DNA of 64,000 bases from Ostreococcus mediterraneus (lineage: Eukaryota; Chlorophyta; Mamiellophyceae; Mamiellales; Bathycoccaceae): positions 496,001 to 560,000 of the forward strand of contig WMKK01000008.1 in NCBI GenBank assembly GCA_012295225.1. The letters are read 5' to 3'. Below are positions 1 through 9,485 of the stretch, piece by piece; within the stretch, counting starts at the first letter, position 1, and every line of letters starts with the position of its first letter. Position numbers and translations under genes: made by a program. A model generated the notes under the pieces. It ran no database searches, had not been told where the DNA came from, and was given only the letters and a program-made list of their open reading frames with translations.

Positions 1-14
1 CCGGGAGCACTTTG

Positions 15-1430
15 ATGGCATCGAGTGGCGGCGCTCAAAGCGCGGTTGACGACCGCACGGTGGTGTATTGGTGCTCGCGCGATCGTCGAATGCGAGATAA
101 TGATGCGCTACGCACGGCTCGAGCGCTGGCGCGCGAGTCATCACGGGTGATTGTGTGCACGCACCTCGGGAAGGATGAGCTCGGGACGGGCGTCGGAGGC
201 GCGCGACGGGCGGCGTTTGCGTTGGAAGGATTACGAGAGCTTGAACGGGATTTACGCGCGAAAGGGATAGTGATGGATGCGAGAAGTAGAGATGACGCGG
301 CGCAAGGCGTGCTTGAGTGCGCGCATGAGGCGAACGCCAAGGTGGTGGTGTGTGATTTTACGCCGTTGCGCGAAGGACGGAGCGCGCGCGAACGTTTGGC
401 GGCAGAGTTGACTAGGATGAATTGCGCGATGATTGAAGTCGATGCGCATAACGTTGTGCCGGCGTGGGTGGTGAGTGATAAGCAGGAGTATGCAGCAAGG
501 ACGATACGGCCGAAAATTAAGCGAGCACTGGATGAATTTCTTACCGAACCCGTGGGCGACGTTGACGAAGCGATGACGACATCCTCCACGGCGGCGCCGA
601 TGATTGATTGGGATGCATATCTCGCCACGGCGCGACGAGACGGCGCACACGTGCCCGAGATAAAAGATTGGATCATACCTGGTGAGCGTGCGGCATTGGT
701 GGCGTTGTGCGGACCTCATAAAGAAGCCTTTCTTCCTAAGCGTCTAGCGACGTACGCCGAGCGTAATAAGCCCACGGCGCCGCTCGCCGTCTCACGCTTG
801 TCGCCCTATTTAAACTTTGGACACCTTTCCCCTCGCCGCGCGGCGTGGGAAGCGGCGAAATTACGAGGACAAAATGACGTTCTTGATGAAGCTATTGATT
901 CATACTTGGAAGAACTCATCGTGCGCAGGGAATTATCAGATAATTTCTGCCTGCACAATCCGCGGTACGACTCGCTCGAAGGCGCGAGCGCGTGGGCGCA
1001 AGAATCGCTCCAGGCACACGCGTCGGATGTGCGCGAGTACGTGTACGATTACGAAACGCTCGAACGTGGGCGAACGCATGATGAATTGTGGAACGCGGCG
1101 CAGCATGAGTTGTTGTATCTCGGGCGTATGCACGGGTTTATGCGCATGTATTGGGCGAAAAAAATTCTCGAATGGACGCCGGCGCCCACAACGGCGTTGG
1201 AAACGGCAATCGCGTTGAATGATGCATACGCACTCGATGGACTCGATCCGAATGGTTACGTAGGATGCATGTGGTCTATCGCTGGTATTCACGACCAAGG
1301 TTGGAAAGAACGCGCTGTATTTGGTAAAGTTCGTTACATGAATTACGCGGGATGCAAGCGCAAGTTTGACATCCAAGCGTACGTCAGTCGCATTGCGAGC
1401 GAGGTGAAAGCCGTGAAGGCTCGCGCATAG
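15..1430 (+). CDS. PHR: Class II CPD photolyase
   Basis: Light-driven flavoenzyme that splits cyclobutane pyrimidine dimers in UV-damaged DNA. The N-terminal Rossmann-like antenna domain opens with VVYWCSRDRRMRDNDAL, which is the class II signature. The C-terminal FAD-binding domain carries the hallmarks DPNGYVGCMWSI, GIHDQGWKER and FGKVRYMNYAGCKRKFD. About 471 residues is the normal class II length, so the gene looks complete. The reading frame opens three bases earlier at a TTG, but ATG at 15 is the natural start. Only 14 bases lie upstream, so a longer leader or upstream exon cannot be excluded. It converges with the UDP-glucose dehydrogenase gene. Family assignment is firm; nuclear, plastid or mitochondrial location is not readable here. 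Confidence 0.95.
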   Translation: MASSGGAQSAVDDRTVVYWCSRDRRMRDNDALRTARALARESSRVIVCTHLGKDELGTGVGGARRAAFALEGLRELERDLRAKGIVMDARSRDDAAQGVLECAHEANAKVVVCDFTPLREGRSARERLAAELTRMNCAMIEVDAHNVVPAWVVSDKQEYAARTIRPKIKRALDEFLTEPVGDVDEAMTTSSTAAPMIDWDAYLATARRDGAHVPEIKDWIIPGERAALVALCGPHKEAFLPKRLATYAERNKPTAPLAVSRLSPYLNFGHLSPRRAAWEAAKLRGQNDVLDEAIDSYLEELIVRRELSDNFCLHNPRYDSLEGASAWAQESLQAHASDVREYVYDYETLERGRTHDELWNAAQHELLYLGRMHGFMRMYWAKKILEWTPAPTTALETAIALNDAYALDGLDPNGYVGCMWSIAGIHDQGWKERAVFGKVRYMNYAGCKRKFDIQAYVSRIASEVKAVKARA

Positions 1431-1567
1431 TTTACTAGACTAGATTATTATTGTAATTATTAGTGAGAATTGATATCAAATGTAGAACAAATTACAACTT
1501 TCTCCTACCAGTAAGTGCGTTATTTATCCAAACCGCCTCTACTGCGCTCGTACGTCTTGTTTGTTGT

Positions 1568-2958
1568 TTAGACACCTTCGGCAGAGCTCAAGAAAGCATC
1601 AAGCGGCTTCCCAAGGGCATAGACTATGAAGCCAATGTCCTTCAACTTTTGGTGGTCCAAGATGAGACGACCATCGAAAACGAACGCCGGCTTTTGCATG
1701 ACGCCATAGATGGCTTCCCAGTCATACGTCTTGAACTCGTCCCACTCCGTCATGATGCACAACGCGTGTGCTCCAGTCAAAGACTCCATGTGAGTCTTGC
1801 AGCACGTGATATTCTTCATCGCCTCCTCACCCATATCCTCAGCAATTTGCTTGGCATCCACCTTGGGATCGTAGATGTTAAGCTGAGCGCCGTCTTCAAT
1901 GAGACCGTGGCCGACGTCAATCGCCGGCGACTCGCGAGTGTCGCCAGTGTCCTTCTTGAACGCGAAGCCTAACATGGAAATCTTCTTACCGCGGATGGTG
2001 TTGAACATGGCGGAGATCATACGGCGCACGAAACGACCCTTTTGGTAGTCGTTCATACCGACGACGCTGTGCCAGTATTGGGCAACTTCAGACAAGCCGT
2101 GGCACTCGCAAATGTACGCCAAGTTCAAAATGTCCTTTTGGAAGCACGAGCCGCCGAAACCGACAGAAGCGTTCAAAAACTTAGCACCGATGCGCGTGTC
2201 CGTACCGATGGCGTGAGACACTTGCTGGACGTCCGCACCAGTCGCTTCGCACAACGCGCTCATGGCGTTGATGGAAGAGATGCGCTGGGCCAAGAATGCG
2301 TTCGCCGCAAGCTTGGAGAGCTCGGCGGACCACAAGTTGGCGGTGAGAATGTTCTTCTCCGGGACCCAGTTGGAGTACACACCACAGAGCGCATCAACCG
2401 CAGCTTGACCTTCGGGGGTTTCAATCTTACCACCAATCAACACACGGTCCGGGGCGTCCAAGTCAACTATGGCCGTACCTTCCGCCAAGAACTCTGGGTT
2501 GGATAAAATTTGGAACTTGACGCCGTCGTGCGGGCAGTTGCGTTGGAGCACCTTTTCAATCGCCTCCGCAGTACGCACCGGCACCGTAGACTTCTCGACG
2601 ATAATCTTATCGCTCGCAGAGCACGCCGCGATGGTACGCGCCGCCAACTCCCAATACGTTAAATCAGCCGCCTTGCCCTTACCCAAACCAGTCTTTTTCG
2701 TCGGGGTGTTCACCGACACGAAGATCATCTCGCAGTCGCGAATAGCCCCCTCAACATCCGTCGAAAAGAACAAGTTCTTACCACGACACGCGAAAACAAT
2801 CTCATCCAAACCCGGCTCGTAAATAGGCAACGCATCAGAGTTCCACGCGTCGATACGCGGCTGAGAAATGTCCACCACCGTCACCGAAATGTGCGGACAC
2901 TTCTTGGCGATCATCGCCATGGTGGGCCCACCGACATAGCCAGCGCCGATGCAGCAAA
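1568..2958 (-). CDS. UGD: UDP-glucose 6-dehydrogenase, main exon
   Basis: Oxidises UDP-glucose to UDP-glucuronate with two NAD+, feeding acidic sugars of wall or exopolysaccharides. Visible are the substrate-loop segment [20 protein letters not shown], the [11 protein letters not shown] segment, [16 protein letters not shown] with the conserved Lys, and the catalytic-Cys motif [10 protein letters not shown]. The first in-frame ATG (2918-2920) would cut through the NAD-binding Rossmann motif. The frame upstream of it encodes [14 protein letters not shown] and then meets an AG at 2960-2959 that looks like a 3' splice site. Exon 2 therefore probably starts at 2958. A candidate first exon is ATGG at 3119-3116 followed by donor GTAAC, giving a 157-nt intron and a 464-residue protein beginning MVCCIGAG. 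The product is certain; exon 1 is inferred. Confidence 0.93.
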
Positions 2959-3150
2959 CTACAAGGCATCACACGAACACGACGCGAGAGTTTTACCGTC
3001 AGTCTACGTCTCAAACGCGTCAAACACCCCGCACGCGCGCACGCGCGCGCATACGCGCCCGATAAACCACGCGTCCGAGGGTGTGGCTACGACTCATCAC
3101 CGAGCCCATCGTTACCCATCATCCACTCCGCCGCCGTCCCCGCCGCGCGC

Positions 3151-3180
3151 ATCGCATCGCATCGCATCGCATCGCATCGC
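3151..3180 (+). repeat. (ATCGC)6 microsatellite
   Basis: Six perfect tandem copies of the pentamer ATCGC. It lies between UGD and PurM, upstream of the proposed UGD first exon. Confidence 0.9.
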
Positions 3181-3206
3181 ACACACGTACTCTTCGTCAC
3201 CTTGAC

Positions 3207-3211
<5 letters not shown>

Positions 3212-3241
<30 letters not shown>
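3212..3241 (+). repeat. (TCG)10 microsatellite
   Basis: Ten tandem TCG units in the PurM leader. The same GTC/GAC trinucleotide recurs at other gene 5' ends in this window. Confidence 0.9.
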
Positions 3242-3242
<1 letters not shown>

Positions 3243-3526
3243 GCGTCGAGGTATGCCGACGTCGTCGTGCGGAACTTTGCACCACTCGAGCGGCGCGCAC
3301 GGGGGGTGTTTCACCAATCGCGACTCAAGGCCCTGGTCATGATTGGTCGATGGTGTCCCTCAGTGTTCAAACTTTTGGACCTCGGGCGCGACGGTGGTCG
3401 TCACTCTCGCGAGCGCCGCCGCCGACGCCGCCGACGCGGACGACGACGACGATGGAGACGACGATGACGCGGATGACGTCGTTACCGTCGTGGCGGCGCG
3501 CGACGACGACGCGGACGACGACGACG

Positions 3527-4765
3527 ATGGGCGGGGGTAGGGCGGTGCGCCGCGTTCGTGGGGCGGTGGCGACCGCGGCGCAGGCGTCGGCGGGGGCGGA
3601 TGAGCGCTACGCCGCGCGAGGTGTGAGCGCATCGAAGGAGGACGTGCACGCGGCGATTAAGAAGGTTGATAAAGGGTTGTTTCCCAAGGCGTTTTGTAAG
3701 ATTGTGGAGGACATTGCTGGGGATGATGGGTACTGCACGTGCATGCACGCGGATGGCGCGGGGACAAAGACGTCGTTGGCGTACATGTATTGGAAGGAAA
3801 CTGGCGATATGAGCGTGTGGCGGGGAATTGCGCAGGACTCTATTGTGATGAATACTGATGATTTGCTTTGTGTTGGATGCGTGGATAATATTTTCGTGTC
3901 GAGTACGATTGGTCGCAACAAGGCGCTCATTCCTGGGGATGTGTTGAGCGCGCTCATCGGCGGTACGGAGGACGTTTTGGAAACCTTGCGTCAGTGTGGT
4001 GTTGGCGTAAAGTCCACGGGAGGAGAGACGGCAGATTTGGGGGACTTGGTTCGCACTGTGGTGGTGGATACCACGGTGACGGCTCGTATGCGCCGCGCAG
4101 ACGTGATTAGTAACGACAACATTCGCGCGGGCGACGTCGTCGTCGGTTTGGCGTCTTTCGGGCAAGCTACGTACGAAACTGAGTATAATGGTGGCATGGG
4201 ATCGAATGGATTGACATCTGCGCGTCACGATGTGTTCGCAAAGAACCTTGCGAGCAAGTATCCGGAAAGTTTTGATCCGAGCGTGCCCGAGTCGCTCGTA
4301 TACAGCGGCAAGTACCAGCTCACCGACGTCGAGCCAGAAACTGGTGTGACTGTGGGTAAGTTGGTTTTGAGCCCAACGCGAACGTACGCACCGGTTGTCA
4401 AAGCGGTGTTGGATGCCATGGATGTCAAGGATATTCACGGTATGGTGCATTGCAGCGGTGGAGCGCAGTCCAAGGTTGGGCACTTTTTGGTCGACGGCTT
4501 GCGTGTCGTCAAGGACAACATGTTCCCCATCCCGCCTCTTTTCCGTCTCATCCAAGACTGCTCGAACACGGCATGGAGTGAAATGTACAAGGTCTTCAAC
4601 TGCGGTCACAGATTGGAATTCTACTGCTCCCCGGAACACGCGCAAAAGATAATTGACATTAGCCAAAGCTTCAACATTGATGCTCGCATCGTCGGCCGCG
4701 TCGAAGCCAAGGAGGGTAAGTCTGAAGTTGTCGTGAAGAGCGAGTACGGTGAATTCACATATTAA
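3527..4765 (+). CDS. Phosphoribosylformylglycinamidine cyclo-ligase (AIR synthase), Bacteroidetes-type PurM
   Basis: Catalyses ATP-dependent closure of FGAM to AIR in de novo purine synthesis. The core matches the Bacteroidetes type of PurM, not the usual plant/proteobacterial type: RGVSASKEDVHAAI, HADGAGTKTSLAYMYWKETG, TDDLLCVG, STIGRNKALIPG, GVKSTGGETADLGDLVRT, YNGGMGSNGLTSARHDVF, VLSPTRTYAPV and a C-terminal KSEYGEFTY. ATG at 3527 gives MGGGRAVRRVRGAVATAAQ, an Arg/Ala-rich presequence suggesting plastid or mitochondrial import, then the bacterial-like body (412 residues). An in-frame ATG at 3350 would add only low-complexity residues. Converges with the DUF1823 gene, with 26 bp between stop codons. 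Family and type are confident; import is inferred. Confidence 0.92.
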   Translation: MGGGRAVRRVRGAVATAAQASAGADERYAARGVSASKEDVHAAIKKVDKGLFPKAFCKIVEDIAGDDGYCTCMHADGAGTKTSLAYMYWKETGDMSVWRGIAQDSIVMNTDDLLCVGCVDNIFVSSTIGRNKALIPGDVLSALIGGTEDVLETLRQCGVGVKSTGGETADLGDLVRTVVVDTTVTARMRRADVISNDNIRAGDVVVGLASFGQATYETEYNGGMGSNGLTSARHDVFAKNLASKYPESFDPSVPESLVYSGKYQLTDVEPETGVTVGKLVLSPTRTYAPVVKAVLDAMDVKDIHGMVHCSGGAQSKVGHFLVDGLRVVKDNMFPIPPLFRLIQDCSNTAWSEMYKVFNCGHRLEFYCSPEHAQKIIDISQSFNIDARIVGRVEAKEGKSEVVVKSEYGEFTY

Positions 4766-4791
4766 GTGGTAATTAAAAAATCAGTAGCACT

Positions 4792-5523
4792 TTACACAAC
4801 GCCCTGCTTTGTCGTCCCCGTCGGTCGGTTCGTCTTACCTTCAGCCTCTTCCTTGGCGCGTCGAATCTCTCGTCGTCGTCTAAGTTCATCTATGCTCACC
4901 CCTCGCAACTCACGACGGTAGAATAATAACCAGTTCGCCGCCTGCGCGCGTCGCGTCATATTCGGTGTCAAACCATCCATCTTGAATCCCTTCCACCCTA
5001 GCGGCGTAAGCGTCGTTTTAATCCCTTGTTTGTGTTCTTCTGGCACCGACCTCGTCAACGCCGCGCACGCCGCCTTCACCGGAGCGTCAATCTTCGGGTC
5101 ATACTTTCTAGTCACCCCCAACACATCAGGCGGAGTCGGGTAAGTATTCGCCCAATTCGGAAACACCTCATCCGGCGTCCATACCTCGACTGCGGTTAAC
5201 GTTTCAGCGTCCAGCTCCACCTTGCACCGATACCCGAGCGCGTTCCACACCAACTTGTTCACTTGCTCATCGCTCAGCTCCGAGCGCACGATGGACAGCA
5301 ACACGTCGTCACCGATCGGGTCCGGGCCATTTTTCTCCTCATCCCACGGTTCGGCGCCCCAAGACGCGCTCGCGTCCTCGCCCTCGGTCGCCGCGCACAC
5401 GCGTCCCGAGCGGCGCCCCGTCCCAGCGCCGGCGCCTCGCACACTGCGCGTGCGCACCGCGCGCGCCATCGCGCACGGCGCGCACCGCGACGCGCGATGC
5501 GCCAACATCATCGTTCCTGACAT
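4792..5523 (-). CDS. DUF1823 family protein, probably plastid
   Basis: Cyanobacterial and plastid family with no function known to me. The mature part (from about residue 60) carries family features: DDVLLSIVRSELSDEQVNKLVWNALGYR, VFPNWANTYPTPPDVLGV, TTLTPLGWKGFKMDGLTPN and MTRRAQAANWLLFYR. The first ~45 residues are rich in Arg, Ala, Ser and Gly and look like a chloroplast transit peptide. The tail is basic and charged. Total length 243 residues. It is divergent from the LMBR1-like gene and convergent with PurM. The family call rests on remembered motifs. Confidence 0.75.
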   Translation of the reverse strand: MSGTMMLAHRASRCAPCAMARAVRTRSVRGAGAGTGRRSGRVCAATEGEDASASWGAEPWDEEKNGPDPIGDDVLLSIVRSELSDEQVNKLVWNALGYRCKVELDAETLTAVEVWTPDEVFPNWANTYPTPPDVLGVTRKYDPKIDAPVKAACAALTRSVPEEHKQGIKTTLTPLGWKGFKMDGLTPNMTRRAQAANWLLFYRRELRGVSIDELRRRREIRRAKEEAEGKTNRPTGTTKQGVV

Positions 5524-5699
5524 CGCCGTCGTCGTCGTCGCTATCGTTCAACGTCGCGCGCGTCAGTGTGAGGCGTGAGGCGTGGCGGAGATTATCCAAA
5601 GCCTCACAGTTCCGCACGCGTCACGCGCATCGCGCGCGTCGTCGTCGCCGTCGCCGCCGCCGTCGCCCGCGCACATCGCCGGAGCGCGGTGCGTTCGCC

Positions 5700-7682
5700 A
5701 TGTCCTGGACCGCGTCCGATGGCACCGCGTCGTGGGCGCTCACGGTGGGCGCGGGCACCGCGCTCACGTCCGCGATGGCGCTGTGGTACTTTGCTTCGCC
5801 GAGCGTGAGCTATCGCGCGCGCGCGCAGGTGGTGTTGGCGTGGATGCTGTCGCTGTCAATCGTGGCGCTCGTTCCGCTGGATGTGGTGAGCACGATGCGC
5901 GCGGATGCCCCGCCGGAGGGCTTGGCGGGGGCGTGGGATTGGGCGTACTGGAGCACCTTTGCGTCGACGTGGTTCATCATTCCTCTGCATCAGTGCTATG
6001 AAGATGCCGCGGATTTCTCGAGCGTACTGCGATTGAAACGCGCACTGAGAGAGAACGGTATAATGTTTGGTATAATGTTTGGATTGGTGACCATAGGATC
6101 GGTGGTGATGTTGGCGAGTGAGAGCTTGAGCTTTTCGTCGTTGCGGGCGTACGGGATAGTATTGGGAAATGTTTGGGGTATTAGCACCGGGGTGTTGCTG
6201 ATGGGATTTGGATTGGTGGATGTCCCGCGCTCGATTTGGCTTCGTGCTGGGTACGCTGGACGTTTGCAGCGAGCGTATAAGCGTGTGGCGGGAGTTTCTA
6301 GATCTTTACACGAGGCGCATGCAAAGCTCGCGGCACAAGTGACGGCGGTCGCGACGACGAGTCGTGTGATGCCACGGAGACACGAACTTCGATGGGCGAT
6401 GAGTGCGATTGAAAACGAAACTCCCGAGTTTGCCAGCGTACATCGCGGAAGCTTGGATGACGCTATGGATGCCGCCGAAGATGACGTTCTGGATTATGAC
6501 TACGACGAGCTGAACGATTTGGTAAAACTTCGTCGCACTGTTCGTCGTTGTGTACGAGTGTACAATCGCACGCGTGCGCAATATGTTCTTGCGATTGAAA
6601 GCGCATTTCAATGCGAAGCGCTTGAGTCGAGCAGAACGAGTTCAATGCGTCGGATGTATCGTTCGCCGACGGTGTCGGTACGCGATGGTTCGCTTGGAAA
6701 ATGTTTAGACGATTTGGAGTACACCTGGACCGTTATTTTAACTCCAATCTTGCTCAGACTCTTGGCCGTTGGGTTGACGTTTTTTTCGGTCTCCATCATC
6801 ATGGCTGAGTCTACGATTTGGGTTGGAACGACTTTGGGCAATGCAGATCAGTTGAGTATGTTGAGCGTTTTAGTAGGAAACGCTGAAACATCGTCGGCAC
6901 TTCACATTGTTGTAGCCTTTCCGTTGTTTTACATGTGCGGATGCGCGTTTTACTCGCTATTCAAACTCGGCATGTTCAGTTTTTATCAACTCGTCCCGCG
7001 CAACACGGATGCGTATTCGCTCCTGGTGAATGCCTCTTTGGTATGCCGTTACTCGGCACCACTTTCATACAACTATCTGATGCTACTTCCCATCATCAAG
7101 CAGTCTGGGAAAGTTACGACGTTTTCGCAGAAGATGGCGAGCAACGTTCCTGAGGTAGCGGGTGAACTCAACGTCATCGTACCCGCATTTCTTGGATTAT
7201 TCTGCCTGGCAATTGCGCTGAATTGGTTCGACGCGCTTCTCAAGCTCTTCAGAGCGGATAACTTTAAATTTGAGAGCGATAAAGACAAGGACGAAAGCGT
7301 AGACGCTGGCAAAGCAATCGTGGACAGAGAGCGCGCGGAAGTAATAGAAGGTGGGCGCATAGGTAGCACGAATGATGCATTCTTCAACGACAACGAGCCA
7401 ACAGAGCAAAGACTGCCGGTGATTGCAACCGACGCGTCGTTAGAAGGCGAAGAGCGCGAGGCACGTAGCAGTTTGCTTTCATCCGATCTCGAGTCTGGAA
7501 GTGCACGCTGGGACAACTCAAAAGCTCGTCTGCAGCAAGCAATGCAACAATCGATGAATCGATCCGGACGCGCCGCGAGAATTTTGCAAACACCGATGTC
7601 TCAGTCTGGCCAAGACAAGGTGAGCAAACTCGACGAGCTTTTTTCCGACCTGAGTCGCCGCGGGCCCGATGGGAATTTGTAA
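5700..7682 (+). CDS. LMBR1-like (LMBD2-type) multipass membrane protein
   Basis: Multipass protein of the LMBR1 superfamily. Five hydrophobic segments in the first half (including ALWYFASPS, MLSLSIVALVPLDV and ILMGFGLVDVPRSIW-like stretches) are followed by a long charged loop around residues 200-330. A second helix cluster follows at about 350-560, and then a hydrophilic acidic/Ser-rich tail. The segments WSTFASTWFIIPLHQCYEDA and FGLVDVPRSIW are typical of LMBD2. Chosen start is ATG 5700 (MSWTASDG), right before the first helix. The open frame extends back to 5568 but that part is Arg-rich low complexity. 660 residues. In animals and plants relatives act as receptor-like or signalling membrane proteins; the role here is unknown. 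Confidence 0.82.
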   Translation: MSWTASDGTASWALTVGAGTALTSAMALWYFASPSVSYRARAQVVLAWMLSLSIVALVPLDVVSTMRADAPPEGLAGAWDWAYWSTFASTWFIIPLHQCYEDAADFSSVLRLKRALRENGIMFGIMFGLVTIGSVVMLASESLSFSSLRAYGIVLGNVWGISTGVLLMGFGLVDVPRSIWLRAGYAGRLQRAYKRVAGVSRSLHEAHAKLAAQVTAVATTSRVMPRRHELRWAMSAIENETPEFASVHRGSLDDAMDAAEDDVLDYDYDELNDLVKLRRTVRRCVRVYNRTRAQYVLAIESAFQCEALESSRTSSMRRMYRSPTVSVRDGSLGKCLDDLEYTWTVILTPILLRLLAVGLTFFSVSIIMAESTIWVGTTLGNADQLSMLSVLVGNAETSSALHIVVAFPLFYMCGCAFYSLFKLGMFSFYQLVPRNTDAYSLLVNASLVCRYSAPLSYNYLMLLPIIKQSGKVTTFSQKMASNVPEVAGELNVIVPAFLGLFCLAIALNWFDALLKLFRADNFKFESDKDKDESVDAGKAIVDRERAEVIEGGRIGSTNDAFFNDNEPTEQRLPVIATDASLEGEEREARSSLLSSDLESGSARWDNSKARLQQAMQQSMNRSGRAARILQTPMSQSGQDKVSKLDELFSDLSRRGPDGNL

Positions 7683-7746
7683 ACCTATTTGAATAGTGCT
7701 GTACATTACAATTCGCGTACAATCACCCAATTCGTGCTACGCTGCG

Positions 7747-8280
7747 CTATGACTTTTCTTTGGGCAAAATGGCCAATGCGACGCCGTCGACGCACACTTC
7801 ACCGCAACGCGCCCGCTTGACCACGGTTTCATATTTCGCCCTCGCTCCAGACCTCTTGACTAATTTAATCTCCGCTATAATTTCCTCTCCCACGCGCACG
7901 GGCGCTCTGAATTTCAACTCTTGCGTGGCGTACACCACCCCTGGGTGCGCGCTCGAAAGCAACCCGCCAAACAAACTCGCGCTCAACATCCCGTGCACCA
8001 CCTTGCCTTTCACTCGACTCCCCGCGCCGCCGCCGGCGCGCCCGGCATCCTCGTCCTCGTAATGTATGGGATTCGCATCCCCAGTCAGCGCCCCGAACCG
8101 CACGCAATCGTCATCCGTAAACGTCCGTCGCGTGCGCAACACATCGTCCGCGGCTGAGTTCGATACCGAACGCGACGACGATGCCGCCGCCGCCGCCGCC
8201 GCCGCCGCGCAGACGCGCAGCGTGCCTTCCACCACACGCCTCGGCGCACCGCGCGCGTCCGCGCACCGTCGAAGAAACAT
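7747..8280 (-). CDS. MaoC-like (R)-enoyl/3-hydroxyacyl thioester hydratase
   Basis: Single hot-dog domain of the hydratase-2 family. The motif FGALTGDANPIH gives the catalytic Asp and His, and VVHGMLSASLFGGLLS is the helix that follows. The start at 8280 gives MFLRRCADARGAPRR followed by an Ala-run, a convincing mitochondrial or plastid presequence. The upstream in-frame ATG at 8340 is a weaker choice, as it nearly meets the divergent neighbour. About 177 residues. Small organellar MaoC proteins in plants act as 3-hydroxyacyl-ACP dehydratases of mitochondrial fatty-acid synthesis, and that is my best guess. The alternative is a peroxisomal-type hydratase, but I see no peroxisomal signal (tail LPKEKS). 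Confidence 0.8.
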   Translation of the reverse strand: MFLRRCADARGAPRRVVEGTLRVCAAAAAAAAASSSRSVSNSAADDVLRTRRTFTDDDCVRFGALTGDANPIHYEDEDAGRAGGGAGSRVKGKVVHGMLSASLFGGLLSSAHPGVVYATQELKFRAPVRVGEEIIAEIKLVKRSGARAKYETVVKRARCGEVCVDGVALAILPKEKS

Positions 8281-8359
8281 GTGACCACGTCCACGGCGTC
8301 GTCGTTGCGTTGTGACGATTCCAACCGCATTCGACGCCACGCAACTCGTCGCGTCATCG

Positions 8360-9421
8360 ATGGCGACGGCGGCGACGGCGGCGACGGCGACGTCGATGGC
8401 GATGACGATGGCGATGACGACGACGACGCGGTGTGCGACGCCGATGCGCGGTGCGTCGCGCGCGGTGCGCTGGGATGTTCGACGACCGAACGGTCGAGGC
8501 GGCGCGAAGAATCGTCGGCGCTCTCGCGCGTACAGTGGCGACGACGATGGCGACGCATGGGACGGGTACGACGATGATGACGATGGTGCTCGTCGTCCGT
8601 CGACGTCGGGTCGCGAACGGCGGGATAGAGGTTGGGGTGGACGTGAACGATTCGCGCGAGGGCGAGGCGTCGGCGACGGGTTTGAGGACGAGTCTTCGTC
8701 TTCGCCGCGTCGTCGTCGTCGACCAACGAAGGGGGGAAGAAATGGTGGGAGAGGGGAAAGTCGCCGAGCGCCGCGACGCGGGGTAGCGCGGGAAGGGCCG
8801 CCGCCAGATGTGTTGCCGCTGACGCAACGAGACTATGAGCGCGTGTTGCCGATTGCGGCGACGGGTGAGCAATACGGATATTTTTGGGGCGATAACGACA
8901 CCGCGATTCAGCGCATGGGGTTGTCTTTAGTGACGACAATTCTATCGGCAAATTACGTCGTCGCTTTGGCGATTCCCGCTAGTACGTTCTTTTTATGGGC
9001 TCCGGTGGCGTTGGCGGCGAGGCGGAACTCAAAGGTACGAAGCGCAAAATACGCTGGTTTGTGGCGTGCCAAAGTCATAGATGTCGCTCCAATAGAAACG
9101 CGTGGAGCGAGTAGTGCAGAGTGGATGATGGATTTACTCGTAGGCGATAAGTCTGGTGCTCGCGTGCCACTTAAGGTGCCGCTCAAGGGTGAGTACGCTG
9201 ACATCAACGTCGACGACGACGTCGAGCTTATCGTCACCTCAGACGACCCATATTTCTACACATTCCAAGCCGTTCGCGAGGCTTACTTGCCGTACTTGAA
9301 CATTTGGGTCGGCGAGTATCCTTTCCTCGAACGGCGCGGGATGATGAGTGTGAGCGACCGATTAGCGCGCGAGTTTCCTCCGGGACAAGTCGTAGACGAG
9401 GGAAGCATTGAAACGCGTTGA
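8360..9421 (+). CDS. Conserved plastid membrane protein of unknown function
   Basis: I do not recognise the family with certainty. The N-terminal ~140 residues are Met/Thr/Ala-rich then Arg/Asp/Gly-rich and look like a transit peptide followed by a disordered linker. The folded part begins near DYERVLPIAATGEQYGYFWG and holds one clear hydrophobic hairpin (TTILSANYVVALAIPASTFF then LWAPVALAA). A soluble region of about 130 residues follows with mixed beta pattern and the conserved-looking YLPYLNIWVGEYPFLERRGM. The repeat-rich N-terminus makes the start uncertain: ATG 8360 is preferred over 8312, which lies closer to the divergent MaoC gene. 353 residues. Land-plant and cyanobacterial homologues would be expected if it is plastid. 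Confidence 0.6.
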   Translation: MATAATAATATSMAMTMAMTTTTRCATPMRGASRAVRWDVRRPNGRGGAKNRRRSRAYSGDDDGDAWDGYDDDDDGARRPSTSGRERRDRGWGGRERFARGRGVGDGFEDESSSSPRRRRRPTKGGRNGGRGESRRAPRRGVAREGPPPDVLPLTQRDYERVLPIAATGEQYGYFWGDNDTAIQRMGLSLVTTILSANYVVALAIPASTFFLWAPVALAARRNSKVRSAKYAGLWRAKVIDVAPIETRGASSAEWMMDLLVGDKSGARVPLKVPLKGEYADINVDDDVELIVTSDDPYFYTFQAVREAYLPYLNIWVGEYPFLERRGMMSVSDRLAREFPPGQVVDEGSIETR

Positions 9422-9485
9422 TTTCTCTTTTAAAGCTAGCCATACATTGTTTATTGCAATCAATTCCTCTGTTGAAACAAATAAA

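Larger units (their letters stand above)
2959..3526. promoter_or_regulatory. Divergent UGD/PurM leader region with microsatellites
   Basis: This stretch separates the divergent UGD and PurM genes and probably holds both promoters and the UGD first exon and intron. It contains six tandem ATCGC units (3151-3180), ten TCG units (3212-3241) and a GAC/GAT-rich stretch (about 3440-3530). Open frames run through it on both strands only because the trinucleotide repeats lack stops. The PurM frame could extend up to 3350, but that part is Arg/Thr-rich low-complexity sequence. Confidence 0.5.

Noticed and set aside
3482-4666. 394-residue open frame antisense to PurM
   Set aside because: Its composition (His/Arg/Val-rich, no domain) is what the antisense of a GC-biased coding sequence gives; the sense frame encodes intact PurM.
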